64,000 bases of DNA from Pseudomonas fluorescens (GCF_001307275.1 NZ_CP012831.1:4270501-4334500); one strand, 5' to 3'; counted from the first letter of the stretch, positions 53,596 to 61,976 are shown. The notes: generated by a model from the sequence alone, not told the origin. Numbers and translations: made by a program.

Positions 53596-53910
53596 TCAGG
53601 CGCTGACCTTGAGCCCGATCAACCCCGCAACGATCAACGCCACGCTGGCCAGGCGAACCAGCGCCATCGACTCACCAAACAAAATGATCCCGGCGATCAC
53701 CGTGCCCACGGCACCGACCCCGGTCCAGATCGCATAGGCGGTACCCAGCGGCAGTTCCTTCATGGCAAGGCCGAGCAGGCCGAGGCTGATCGCCATGGCG
53801 GCGATGGTCAGAGCAGTGGGGAGAGGGCGGCTGAAGCCGTCGGTGTACTTCAGGCCGACAGCCCAGCCGACTTCGAACAGACCGGCAAAAAACAGAATGA
53901 TCCAGGACAT
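53596..53910 (-). CDS. gdx: Guanidinium exporter Gdx (SugE)
   Basis: The 104-residue small multidrug resistance protein has four helices. It starts MSWIILFFAGLFEVGWAVGLKYTDGF, where the membrane-embedded Glu (residue 13) binds the cation, and has the Gdx-type stretch WTGVGAVGTVIAGIILFGES. Gdx proteins export guanidinium in exchange for protons. The guanidine-II riboswitch just upstream is strong evidence for this role rather than multidrug efflux. ATG 53910 follows GAGG. Confidence 0.93.
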   Translation of the reverse strand: MSWIILFFAGLFEVGWAVGLKYTDGFSRPLPTALTIAAMAISLGLLGLAMKELPLGTAYAIWTGVGAVGTVIAGIILFGESMALVRLASVALIVAGLIGLKVSA

Positions 53911-53930
53911 CAAACACCTCATCGATGGAT

Positions 53931-53979
53931 GGGGTCGTCCCCGGATAATGAACACTATGGCGTTGCGGGGTCGTCCCCG
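53931..53979 (-). promoter_or_regulatory. Guanidine-II (mini-ykkC) riboswitch
   Basis: Read on the minus strand, the leader has two small hairpins, each with a GGGG/CCCC stem closed by an ACGA loop (53966-53979 and 53931-53942), 23 bases apart. Two short stems with ACGR tetraloops are the whole mini-ykkC consensus. The second stem is followed at close range by the gdx ribosome-binding site (about 53916-53920), matching ligand-controlled access to translation. Confidence 0.88.
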
Positions 53980-54028
53980 TATTGGGCGCAAGAGTGCCCA
54001 ATGCTGATTGTTCGGTCAAGTCGCTCGG

Positions 54029-54994
54029 TCAGTCCAGCGCTCGGCTGGCAAGCAGTTCACGGTCCTGTTTTTCGCTCATGCGCCGGAAGTACGTCGAGAG
54101 CAAAGCCCCGGAAATGTTGTGCCAGACACTGAACAGCGCGCTGGGTACTGCCGCCAGCGGCGAAAAGTGCGCGCTCGCCAACGCCGCGCCAAGGCCGGAG
54201 TTCTGCATGCCCACTTCCAGTGCCAGGGATTTGCGCTGGGCCAGCGGCAGCTTGAACAGGTGCCCGGTGAAGTAGCCCAGCAAGAAGCCGAAGCTGTTGT
54301 GCAGCATCACCACGGCCATGATCAACAGGCCCGATTCGGCAATTTTTGCCTGGCTGGCAGCAACGACGGCGGTGACGATGATGACGATGCTTACCACCGA
54401 CACCAACGGCAGCACCTCCACGGCATGGCGCACCTTGTCTCCCAGCAGCCGTTGCGCCACCACGCCCAGCACGATCGGCAGCAGCACCACTTGCAGGATC
54501 GACCAGAACAGTTCCATGAATGACACCGGCAGCCAGGCCGAGGCCAGCAGCCAGATCAGCGCCGGGGTCAGCAGCGGTGCGAGCAGGGTCGTGACGGCGG
54601 CGATGGCCACCGACAGCGCCAGGTCGCCGCGGGCCAGCCAGGTCATGACATTCGATGAGGTGCCGCTTGGGCAGCAGCCCACCAGAATTACGCCGACGGC
54701 AATTTCCGGTGGCAGATGGAAAACTTGGCAGAGCAACCACGCCACACCGGGCATGATCACGAAATGTGCGACCACGCCCAGGGCCACGCGCCAGGGATGG
54801 CGTGCGACTTCGGCGAAGTCTTCGAGCTTGAGGGTCAGGCCCATGCCGAACATCACCAGGCCCAGCAGCGGCACGATGGCGCTTTTCAGACCGATGAACC
54901 AAGCGGGCTGCAAAAATGCCACCACCGCGAAAATCAGTACCCAGTAAGCGAAGGTATTGCCGACAAAGCGGCTCAATGCAGCCAGTGCGCGCAT
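54029..54994 (-). CDS. Bile acid:sodium symporter (BASS)-family transporter
   Basis: The 321-residue protein has about ten helices. Family marks are LVMFGMGLTLKLEDF near residue 55, VGCCPSGTSSNVMTWLARGDLALSVA near 110 and LEVGMQNSGLGAAL near 265, which contain polar residues of the sodium and substrate sites. In bacteria members carry pantothenate, pyruvate and other acids, so bile acid is not the likely substrate. It is upstream of gdx in the same direction, 118 bases away, but gdx has its own leader. Confidence 0.87.
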   Translation of the reverse strand: MRALAALSRFVGNTFAYWVLIFAVVAFLQPAWFIGLKSAIVPLLGLVMFGMGLTLKLEDFAEVARHPWRVALGVVAHFVIMPGVAWLLCQVFHLPPEIAVGVILVGCCPSGTSSNVMTWLARGDLALSVAIAAVTTLLAPLLTPALIWLLASAWLPVSFMELFWSILQVVLLPIVLGVVAQRLLGDKVRHAVEVLPLVSVVSIVIIVTAVVAASQAKIAESGLLIMAVVMLHNSFGFLLGYFTGHLFKLPLAQRKSLALEVGMQNSGLGAALASAHFSPLAAVPSALFSVWHNISGALLSTYFRRMSEKQDRELLASRALD

Positions 54995-55030
54995 GACCTG
55001 ATCCTTATTATTAAGAACATCCAATACTCA

Positions 55031-55119
55031 TGTGGGAGCGAGCTTGCTCGCGATGGCGGAGTGTCAGTCAACATCTCGGTGGCTGTCATACCGCTATCGC
55101 GAGCAAGCTCGCTCCCACA
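55031..55119. repeat. REPIN, GTGGGAGCGAGC class, ~90 bp
   Basis: Inverted arms flank a spacer with GTGTCAGTCAACATCTCGGT. It lies between the start of the BASS gene and the stop of rdgC. Confidence 0.88.
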
Positions 55120-55138
55120 AGGCAGCTATCCGCCGGGT

Positions 55139-56059
55139 TTAGATCCCCTGCGGAATCTCTTCCCCACCCAACGCTTCAACCAGCGCCGGCAGGAACTCGC
55201 CGAACGTCAACATCATCAGCGTGAAGCTGGCGTCCAGTTGGCCGAGGGCTTCGTCGCCACCGTCCTGCTCCGCCTGGTCCTGCAGCAGGTCTTCGAACTT
55301 CAGGCGTTTGACCACCATCTTGTCGTCGAGCACGAAGGACAGTTTGTCCTGCCAGGCCAGCGACAATTGTGTCACTACCTTGCCGGTGTTCAGGTGCAGC
55401 TGGATTTCGTCGCTGGTCAGGTCCTGGCGCTTGCAGCGCACGATGCCGCCGTCTTCGTGGGTGTCGCGCAGTTCGCATTCATCCAGCACGAAGAAATCGT
55501 CCGCGGCTTTCTGGGTCTTGACCCAGTCGGTCATGGTGGCGGTCGGGGCCATCTTGACCGTCAGCGGGCGTACCGGCAGTGAGCCGATGACTTCGCGCAG
55601 GGTGGACAGCAGGTCTTCGGCGCGTTTCGGGCTGGCCGAGTTCACCAGGATCAGGCCCTGTTTCGGCGCGATGGCGGCGAAGGTGGACGAGCGGCGGATG
55701 AAGGCACGGGGCAGGAACGCCTGGATGATTTCATCCTTGAGCTGGTCCCGTTCCTTTTTATAGACCTTGCGCATTTGCTCGGCTTCGATCTCTTCGACCT
55801 TTTCCTTCAGGGCATCACGCACGACGCTACCCGGCAGGATGCGTTCTTCCTTGCGCGCGGCGATCAGCAGGAAGTCCTGGCTGACATGCACCAATGGCGC
55901 GTCTTCGCCTTTGCCAAACGGCGCGACGAAACCGTAAGTGGTCAACTCCTGGCTTGCACATGGACGCGCCAGTTTGCTGGCCAGTGCAGTTTCCAACGCC
56001 TCGGCATCAAAAGGCAGATCTTGGGTCAGGCGATAGATAAGCAGGTTTTTGAACCACAT
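55139..56059 (-). CDS. rdgC: Recombination-associated protein RdgC
   Basis: The 306-residue ring-forming DNA-binding protein limits RecA-driven recombination. It starts MWFKNLLIYRLTQDLPFDAE and includes FVAPFGKGEDAPLVHVSQDFLLIAARKEERILPGSVV and LNTGKVVTQLSLAWQDKLSFVLDDKMVVKRLKFEDLL. The length is typical. I used ATG 56059; an in-frame ATG at 56083 lacks the usual N-terminus. Confidence 0.95.
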   Translation of the reverse strand: MWFKNLLIYRLTQDLPFDAEALETALASKLARPCASQELTTYGFVAPFGKGEDAPLVHVSQDFLLIAARKEERILPGSVVRDALKEKVEEIEAEQMRKVYKKERDQLKDEIIQAFLPRAFIRRSSTFAAIAPKQGLILVNSASPKRAEDLLSTLREVIGSLPVRPLTVKMAPTATMTDWVKTQKAADDFFVLDECELRDTHEDGGIVRCKRQDLTSDEIQLHLNTGKVVTQLSLAWQDKLSFVLDDKMVVKRLKFEDLLQDQAEQDGGDEALGQLDASFTLMMLTFGEFLPALVEALGGEEIPQGI

Positions 56060-56169
56060 GGGGTGAGTCTCTCCTTTATACAAAGGGGGGCATTATTCTC
56101 TTCGCGGCGCCATAGGCCAACCCTTCGCTAAGCCTTTGGAAGGCCTGAAAAAATTAATTTAAAAAGTGC

Positions 56170-56198
56170 TTGCCAGCTTAAAGAGTGCTCCGTAGAAT
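56170..56198 (+). promoter_or_regulatory. tRNA promoter with GC-rich discriminator
   Basis: TTGCCA (56170-56175) and TAGAAT (56193-56198) have the ideal 17-base spacing. The bases after the -10 box are GCGCGCC, the GC-rich discriminator typical of promoters shut down by (p)ppGpp. Confidence 0.8.
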
Positions 56199-56219
56199 GC
56201 GCGCCACACCGAAAGCGAA

Positions 56220-56295
56220 GGGTGATTAGCTCAGCTGGGAGAGCGTCTGCCTTACAAGCAGAATGTCGGCGGTTCGATCCCGTCATCACCCACCA
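56220..56295 (+). tRNA. tRNA-Val (anticodon TAC), first copy
   Basis: The 76-nt gene folds as a full cloverleaf: acceptor GGGTGAT/ATCACCC, anticodon loop CTTACAA with anticodon TAC, T-arm GGTTCGATCC, and an encoded CCA end. It is identical to the copy at 56565. Confidence 0.97.
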
Positions 56296-56314
56296 TTCGT
56301 TCAACGTGTTACGC

Positions 56315-56391
56315 GCAGCGGTAGTTCAGTCGGTTAGAATACCGGCCTGTCACGCCGGGGGTCGCGGGTTCGAGTCCCGTCCGCTGCGCCA
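56315..56391 (+). tRNA. tRNA-Asp (anticodon GTC), first copy
   Basis: The 77-nt gene has acceptor GCAGCGG/CCGCTGC, anticodon loop CTGTCAC with anticodon GTC, T-arm GGGTTCGAGTCCC, discriminator G and encoded CCA. Confidence 0.97.
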
Positions 56392-56431
56392 TATTCGGTT
56401 ACCTGGAACACTGAACGCCAGGTCACCACGG

Positions 56432-56455
56432 AAAGCCCGCTAACGCGGGCTTTTT
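56432..56455 (+). terminator. Terminator after the first Val-Asp pair
   Basis: AAAGCCCGC / GCGGGCTTT (loop TAAC, 56432-56453) followed by TT. It suggests that the second tRNA pair has its own promoter. Confidence 0.85.
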
Positions 56456-56564
56456 GCTGTTTGCAGTTCCTGCGGTGTGCGTTGCTTCTTTTTTCTGAAA
56501 TTTGCTAATTAGATCAGCACGTTACGGAAAACTGTGAGAGAATGCGCCCCGCATCGAAAGTGAA

Positions 56565-56640
56565 GGGTGATTAGCTCAGCTGGGAGAGCGTCTGCCTTAC
56601 AAGCAGAATGTCGGCGGTTCGATCCCGTCATCACCCACCA
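56565..56640 (+). tRNA. tRNA-Val (anticodon TAC), second copy
   Basis: The sequence is the same as the copy at 56220-56295, base for base. Confidence 0.97.
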
Positions 56641-56657
56641 AGCTTTCAATGTTACGC

Positions 56658-56734
56658 GCAGCGGTAGTTCAGTCGGTTAGAATACCGGCCTGTCACGCCG
56701 GGGGTCGCGGGTTCGAGTCCCGTCCGCTGCGCCA
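56658..56734 (+). tRNA. tRNA-Asp (anticodon GTC), second copy
   Basis: The sequence is the same as the copy at 56315-56391. The following ATATTCGGTT and GAACGCCAGGTCACCAC are also shared. Confidence 0.97.
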
Positions 56735-56774
56735 TATTCGGTTTCCTGGCCCTCTGAACGCCAGGTCACCACAA

Positions 56775-56808
56775 AAAAAGCCCGCTCAATGAAGCGGGCT
56801 TTTTGTTG
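56775..56808 (+). terminator. Bidirectional terminator after the second tRNA pair
   Basis: AAAAAGCCCGCT (56775-56786) pairs with AGCGGGCTTTTT (56793-56804). It can also end the converging catalase-like gene, whose stop is at 56827. Confidence 0.87.
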
Positions 56809-56826
56809 CCTGTCATTTGGCCGTTG

Positions 56827-57963
56827 CTACTGCTCGGCATTGCGGCTGTGGCGGTAATCGCTGACCGCCTCATACACCGCTTTACGCAAACGGTTAATGC
56901 CGCCGATAGGGCGATGGGCCTCGATGCCGAACCACGGATTGAACGACTGGTTGTCACAGGCCAGGTTCAACTTGGGCGTGTCGAAATCCTGGGCCGGCAC
57001 CTTGATGTGCGCCACGGTCTCGAACGGTGCATCACTTTCCTGCCATTCAATACTGGTGTCTTCGATCGGCATGTACTTGCTCGGATCCTGCCGTTGGATC
57101 TGCAGGACGAAACACGCTGGCACGCGGTCTGTGGATAACTGCTGATTCAACGCGCTACGCAGAAAGTTCGGCAGGTCCTGGTTCTGAGGGGGCAGGGTAT
57201 AGCTTGGGCAGCTATCCGGGTCCGGCGCGACGCGAAACTTGGCATTGGCTTCGCCGAATTTGTAAGGCGATACCGAGAAATAAGTGGTCTGGGTCGGACT
57301 GGCCGGAGCCGGCGAGAGGGTTGCCAGGGCGATGAACAGATGACGGATCTGCCAGGTGCGCGGATCCAGGCTCGGAAAGAACGCCATCGCCTTCTTCCCG
57401 TCAGCCTGGGCGGCCACATTCTGACGGTACTCGGCGACATCACTGACAAAGAAGTTCGGATGATTGAACATCACGAAATCCTGCTCGCCCTGTGATTGCC
57501 GATCAACAAGCAGTTGTTTGCCCGGTACGTTCAGCAGCTTGATCGCCATCCCCCGTGCATCGCGCAGGCTGTCGAATTGCGGATAAGCGTTGCCGTTGGA
57601 CAGGCGGATCGTGGCCTGCCAAGTCTTGCCCGGTTCGGCAAACACGCCTTGGCGCAACGGCGCCGGCAGGTCGCTCGGCACCTGGACCTCGGCCATGACG
57701 CAACCGTGGGCCTTGGCATGGGCGTCGCGCAGGTAACGTGTGCCTTCGCGGTGCTGATCGACGATGCGGATCGCGGTCTGGATGATGTCCTGGGTCATGG
57801 CGGCTTCGCCGGGTGCGATCTGTTCCTTGTCCGGGACCGGTCCCTTGTGCTGCCAGGCAAACCAGGCCGTGGACAGGGCCCAGCCGAGCAACCCGATACC
57901 CAGCAGCCACAGGAGCGTCTTGCCCAAAAAGGCGCCGAGGCGCAGCCAGAGGGTGATCAACAT
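56827..57963 (-). CDS. Membrane-anchored catalase-family protein (SrpA-like)
   Basis: The 378-residue protein begins with a membrane helix (FLGKTLLWLLGIGLLGWALSTAWFAW), so its body is probably periplasmic. The catalase core is recognisable: AKAHGCVMAEVQVP (distal His), GKTWQATIRLSNGNAYPQFDSLRDARGMAIKLL, DFVMFNHPNFFV and PTQTTYFSVSPYKFG, but the C-terminal part of classic catalases is missing. Such short forms may have peroxidase rather than full catalase activity. It lies 31 bases after a di-haem cytochrome gene in the same direction. Confidence 0.82.
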   Translation of the reverse strand: MLITLWLRLGAFLGKTLLWLLGIGLLGWALSTAWFAWQHKGPVPDKEQIAPGEAAMTQDIIQTAIRIVDQHREGTRYLRDAHAKAHGCVMAEVQVPSDLPAPLRQGVFAEPGKTWQATIRLSNGNAYPQFDSLRDARGMAIKLLNVPGKQLLVDRQSQGEQDFVMFNHPNFFVSDVAEYRQNVAAQADGKKAMAFFPSLDPRTWQIRHLFIALATLSPAPASPTQTTYFSVSPYKFGEANAKFRVAPDPDSCPSYTLPPQNQDLPNFLRSALNQQLSTDRVPACFVLQIQRQDPSKYMPIEDTSIEWQESDAPFETVAHIKVPAQDFDTPKLNLACDNQSFNPWFGIEAHRPIGGINRLRKAVYEAVSDYRHSRNAEQ

Positions 57964-57994
57964 GCCAACATCCTTTTACCGGTGAGGTTCATCA

Positions 57995-59800
57995 TTACAG
58001 TTGCGACTCCAGTGGCCCGCCCAGCACTTTCAAATACTCCAGCAAGGCCCAGCGTTCCTGCGGTTGCAGCAAGCGGCCAATGACGCCGTTACCGCGCTCG
58101 CCCGCGCGGAACTCATGGCCGCTGTTGTGATTGCCGGTAATCCGGGTGTCGAAGATAAAGCCATTGGTGAACGCTTCGGTGCGATAACCCAGGTGGCGTG
58201 GGTCGTATTCGAAGTTGCCCTTATAGAACGTGGTCGCCCGCTCGTCCTGGGGCGACAGCAACTGATAGATCGTCGGCACCGAGCCGTTGTGCAGGAACGG
58301 TGGCGTGGCCCAGACCCCCGCCAGTGGCCGGGCCTTGTAGGCGCGCAGTTCACGCACGCCAATGGGCAGGCCGAAACCGTCCAGGGCCGGGCGTTCGACG
58401 GGGGTGACGCCGGCGTCGCGGTAGGCGCGGTTTTCGACGAAGGCGGTGACGTAGGCCAGGCCTTTGGCGACCGAAAGCTGGCTCAGGTCCAGCGGCTCCG
58501 TCGGGGGCGGGTGCAGTTGCACGTCCAGCTTCGCCAGTTCGGCCGGGTCCCATTGCAGGCTGGTCAGGTCGAAGCGGTGGTCGGCGATGTTATTGGCGGT
58601 GCCCGGGTCGGTGCCGATCACCTGCACAGGCAGCATGTGCAATTGCTGCACCGGCCTGTCAGGCCCCTGGACCACTTTGGGCACATGGCAGCCGGCGCAG
58701 TTTTCGGTGAACAGGGCCCGGCCCTTGGCGGCCAAGGGTTTATCGATCGCGCCCAGCAACGCTTCCGGCCACACGGGCGGCTTGAGCAGTTGCAGGGTTT
58801 CTTCGATCTTGTTCAAGTCGCGCACGCGCACGCTGGAAGGGTATCGCGCGTCGCCCTGCAGCGGTTTGCCCTGGGCGTCGAAGAAATTCAGCGTGGCACC
58901 GACCCCCAGCGCTTCACCGACGTTGCGGGCCATCGGCTGCTGGGCCGATCCGTTCCATTGAACCCAGTCGAAGGTCCATATTTCCCACAGTTGCGGGTAA
59001 TCCACTGGGGCGTTGGCGACCCGGTAGTTTTCCGCCGAAATGGCGTCGCCGAAGCTGGCATTGGCGATGCGACCGAAGGCGTCGGTACGCCCGGGGCCTT
59101 CTTCGGTGGGGTAGAGGCCGCGATGGGTATCGTTCCAGGCCACTCGCAGGAACGTGTCCAGGGAAACCTTGAACGCCTTGCGCAGCTCTTCGTGGCGGGC
59201 GTCGTAGTCCTTGCCCAGTACCTGGCGGGCGAAGCGTTCGAATTTCCAAGGGTTGTAGTAGGTAGACGCCAGACTGGCGACCAATGCCTGTCCGAAACTG
59301 CCACCACGTAGCGTAGGAACACTAGAAGGCAGCACGTGCTGGGCCGAGCCACCATCGATCCGTATCGCCTGGCCCTTGAAGCGTAATTCGCCGGTATGAC
59401 ACGCCGCGCAGGTGATATCCAGGAACTGCTCGGTGCTGCCCGGGTTCTGGTGCCGGGCGAACCCCACCGGCAAGTTGCCGGGGTTGTCAGGCGAGGCTTT
59501 CTGCGCCGGATCGATCAGGAAGCCGAAGCGCGCCAGGTACTCCGGCGAAGCGAAGCGTTGTTGCGAAAAAGGCAATTCGAGGGCGGTGAACCAGTCGTAG
59601 CGCAGGCCTTTGACCTGGGTGCCCTGGGGGGTGAAGTAATACGTCTGGCGCTCGGCGGCACTCCATTGATCCAGGTAGTGCACCTGTTCGACGGGGGTAT
59701 AGAACGGCAAGCGAGGATTGGCGACGTAATAAAGCACCACGGCCACGACGACGATCAGCAGCGCGAGGAGGAGCAAGAGAATGCGAGAGAGAAGGCGCAC
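57995..59800 (-). CDS. Di-haem cytochrome c (peroxidase/RoxA-like) protein
   Basis: The 601-residue protein has an N-terminal helix (LLLLLALLIVVVAVVLYYV). Two c-type haem motifs are visible: CAACH near 131-135 and CAGCH near 368-372. The stretch ATPPFLHNGSVPTIYQLL close to the C-terminus is typical of di-haem peroxidases and RoxA-like oxygenases. The protein is larger than a standard CcpA. It heads a two-gene unit with the catalase-like protein, suggesting joint peroxide handling in the periplasm. Confidence 0.83.
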   Translation of the reverse strand: MRLLSRILLLLLALLIVVVAVVLYYVANPRLPFYTPVEQVHYLDQWSAAERQTYYFTPQGTQVKGLRYDWFTALELPFSQQRFASPEYLARFGFLIDPAQKASPDNPGNLPVGFARHQNPGSTEQFLDITCAACHTGELRFKGQAIRIDGGSAQHVLPSSVPTLRGGSFGQALVASLASTYYNPWKFERFARQVLGKDYDARHEELRKAFKVSLDTFLRVAWNDTHRGLYPTEEGPGRTDAFGRIANASFGDAISAENYRVANAPVDYPQLWEIWTFDWVQWNGSAQQPMARNVGEALGVGATLNFFDAQGKPLQGDARYPSSVRVRDLNKIEETLQLLKPPVWPEALLGAIDKPLAAKGRALFTENCAGCHVPKVVQGPDRPVQQLHMLPVQVIGTDPGTANNIADHRFDLTSLQWDPAELAKLDVQLHPPPTEPLDLSQLSVAKGLAYVTAFVENRAYRDAGVTPVERPALDGFGLPIGVRELRAYKARPLAGVWATPPFLHNGSVPTIYQLLSPQDERATTFYKGNFEYDPRHLGYRTEAFTNGFIFDTRITGNHNSGHEFRAGERGNGVIGRLLQPQERWALLEYLKVLGGPLESQL

Positions 59801-60069
59801 GGTAACGTCCTTGTTTTTTTGATAAACCCTTATGCCTCAGTGCTGCGCGGCGGGCAAGTGGCCATTACCCTTGGCCTGTGGGGGAGCGGCAATGTGTCCC
59901 TGTACGTAACGGATGACAGATGCTTCATTTGCCCAGGATTAAAAAGCGTTTGCGGGCCTGAACTTATCATCACTTTGCGGCTCACATGCCGGTAGCCATT
60001 GGTCGTGGCCGCCTGATAAGCTCGCGGCTTTATTCGATTGCCCTTTAGGCGCATGAACAAGGAAATAGC

Positions 60070-60783
60070 ATGAAACAGCATCGGTTGGCGGCGGCGGTGG
60101 CCCTGGTTGGCCTGGTACTCGCGGGTTGCGACTCGCAGACCAGCGTAGAGCTGAAAACCCCGGCGCAGAAAGCTTCCTACGGTATTGGCCTGAACATGGG
60201 CAAGAGCCTGGCTCAGGAAGGCATGGATGACCTGGACTCCAAAGCGGTCGCCCAGGGCATCGAAGATGCCGTTGGCAAGAAAGAACAGAAGCTGAAAGAC
60301 GAAGAACTGGTCGAAGCCTTTGCCGCGCTGCAAAAGCGTGCCGAAGAGCGCATGGCCAAGATGAGTGAAGAGTCGGCAGCCGCTGGCAAGAAATTCCTCG
60401 AGGAAAACGGCAAGAAAGCCGGTGTTACCACCACCGCTTCCGGCCTGCAGTACGAAGTGGTCAAGAAAGCCGATGGCCCACAGCCTAAGCCGACCGATGT
60501 AGTGACCGTTCACTACACCGGCAAGCTGACCAACGGCACCGTGTTCGACAGCTCCGTCGAGCGTGGCAGCCCGATTGACCTGCCGGTCAGCGGCGTGATC
60601 CCGGGTTGGGTCGAAGGCCTGCAACTGATGCACGTCGGCGAGAAGTACAAGCTGTACATCCCGAGCGACCTGGCCTACGGCGCCCAGAGCCCGAGCCCGG
60701 CCATCCCGGCCAACTCGGTCCTGGTGTTCGACCTGGAACTGCTGGCGATCAAGGATCCGGCAAAAGAAGACGCAGCCAAGTAA
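60070..60783 (+). CDS. FKBP-type peptidyl-prolyl isomerase, lipoprotein
   Basis: The 237-residue protein has a lipoprotein signal (lipobox LAGC, Cys20), an N-terminal helical dimerisation domain (about 30-120; SYGIGLNMGKSLAQEGMDDLDSKAVAQGIEDA), and an FKBP domain (about 125-230; VTVHYTGKLTNGTVFDSSVERGSPIDLPVSGVIPGWVEGLQLMHVGEKYKLYIPSDLAYG). It resembles Mip/FkpA, which assist folding in the periplasm. It stands alone with a hairpin after the stop. Confidence 0.93.
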   Translation: MKQHRLAAAVALVGLVLAGCDSQTSVELKTPAQKASYGIGLNMGKSLAQEGMDDLDSKAVAQGIEDAVGKKEQKLKDEELVEAFAALQKRAEERMAKMSEESAAAGKKFLEENGKKAGVTTTASGLQYEVVKKADGPQPKPTDVVTVHYTGKLTNGTVFDSSVERGSPIDLPVSGVIPGWVEGLQLMHVGEKYKLYIPSDLAYGAQSPSPAIPANSVLVFDLELLAIKDPAKEDAAK

Positions 60784-60798
60784 TCGCGTCTGCTATAA

Positions 60799-60830
60799 CG
60801 ACAACGCCTCGCTCATGCGGGGCGTTGTCG
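60799..60830 (+). terminator. Hairpin after the FKBP gene
   Basis: CGACAACGCC (60799-60808) pairs with GGCGTTGTCG (60821-60830). No T-tract follows, so this is a weak or Rho-dependent terminator at most. Confidence 0.45.
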
Positions 60831-61033
60831 CATCTGGGCTACGGCAAATGGCAAAAAAACCGAACGCACGGGGCAGGCTACAGTCATAGGCAATACAGTC
60901 GCTGTGCTAGACGCAGTCAGCCGGTCAAGTCAATGAAATATTGGGTTTTTTTATGTGAGTAAAAAACGCCCGATCTAAGCCGGGCCCTTATGAAACGGGG
61001 GCTTCAGCGGTGAAATGCAGCTCTGTTCACAAG

Positions 61034-61058
61034 GTTATCCACAATTTGTGTGGATAAC
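61034..61058. promoter_or_regulatory. Head-to-head DnaA-box palindrome
   Basis: GTTATCCACA and TGTGGATAAC form a perfect 10-bp inverted repeat with a 5-base spacer; each arm contains the DnaA consensus TTATCCACA. It ends 18 bases before the YkvA-like start codon. Confidence 0.65.
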
Positions 61059-61076
61059 ATTTCAGTGGGAGAAAAA

Positions 61077-61532
61077 ATGAAGGCCCCGTGGAATTTTGCG
61101 CGATTTCTGCCGTTGGCAGGCCGCCTGCTGGCCCGCGGTCGATTACCGACGTTGCTCTTTGCCGTCGCCAGCAAAGGTGCCCGGGAGGGCGGACGGCTGG
61201 GCAAGCTCAAGGAGGACCTGCGCCTGTTGCAGGCCTTGTGCCTGGCTTACTGGCGGGGCGAATACCGCGCGGTCAGCGCCAAGTCGATGCTGTCAGTGGT
61301 GGCGGGGCTCATGTATTTCCTCAGTCCCCTGGACGCGATTCCGGATATCTTGCCGATGTTTGGCATGTTCGACGATATCGCAGTGCTGGCCTGGGTCATG
61401 AAAACCCTCGACGTTGAACTCGAGGCATTCCGCGCCTGGCGTTATCGCCAGTCTCCCGAGAAACTGGCCCAAGTCGAAAGGCTTCCCGATACCCCGGAAC
61501 AACTCCAGCTCCAAGGACAGAAAAAGTCCTGA
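61077..61532 (+). CDS. YkvA/DUF1232-family protein
   Basis: The 151-residue product has the DUF1232 motif YFLSPLDAIPDILPMFGMFDD (about 79-99) within a hydrophobic helix pair, preceded by a basic helical segment. Members are small membrane-associated proteins of unknown role. ATG 61077 follows GGAG; an earlier in-frame ATG at 61050 overlaps the DnaA-box palindrome and is rejected. Confidence 0.85.
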   Translation: MKAPWNFARFLPLAGRLLARGRLPTLLFAVASKGAREGGRLGKLKEDLRLLQALCLAYWRGEYRAVSAKSMLSVVAGLMYFLSPLDAIPDILPMFGMFDDIAVLAWVMKTLDVELEAFRAWRYRQSPEKLAQVERLPDTPEQLQLQGQKKS

Positions 61533-61634
61533 TCCCCAGAGAATTCATCACCCCGCGACCTTAGCCAGCATTTAGGATTACACTTCCAAGGAAAAAGGCT
61601 GACTCGCTAAGTGTTGTTGTCCTACGGGGTAAAC

Positions 61635-61976
61635 ATGGATATTCAAATAATCACACGTGATGGAGAGCCCGAGTACGCGGTTTTGCCGTGGGATCAGTAC
61701 CAAGCGTTGTTGAAGGCAGCAGGCATCGATCAAGCTCCGCCGCGGGAAGCGACAGTCCATCACGCGGCGGCACCCGGCCAGGTTCTCCCTGGCCTGGATC
61801 AGTTACGCAGTTTACGCGAAGGGAAGGGCATCGCCATCGAGGCGCTGGCCCGCACGGTAGGTATCAGCCCGTCTTATCTGGCCTTGATCGAGAGCGGCGA
61901 GCGACAGCCCGATGCCGCGATTCGGCGCAGTCTGGCCTGGGAGTTGACGGTGCCGGGTTGGAGGGAAGAATCGTGA
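61635..61976 (+). CDS. XRE-family regulator with an antitoxin-like N-terminus
   Basis: The 113-residue protein has two parts. Residues 1-30 (MDIQIITRDGEPEYAVLPWDQYQALL) resemble the strand-helix start of Phd/YefM-type antitoxins. Residues 60-110 are a Cro/CI helix-turn-helix (GIAIEALARTVGISPSYLALIESGERQP). It starts a tight three-gene unit; its stop overlaps the next GTG start by 4 bases (GTGA). Role: probably autoregulation of the unit or an orphan regulator. I see no adjacent recognisable toxin. Confidence 0.8.
   Translation: MDIQIITRDGEPEYAVLPWDQYQALLKAAGIDQAPPREATVHHAAAPGQVLPGLDQLRSLREGKGIAIEALARTVGISPSYLALIESGERQPDAAIRRSLAWELTVPGWREES

Noticed and set aside
61635..61976. A classical toxin-antitoxin pair starting at the XRE gene
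   Set aside because: Neither downstream product shows toxin motifs (RelE, HigB, HipA or PIN), so only an antitoxin-like N-terminus is noted.
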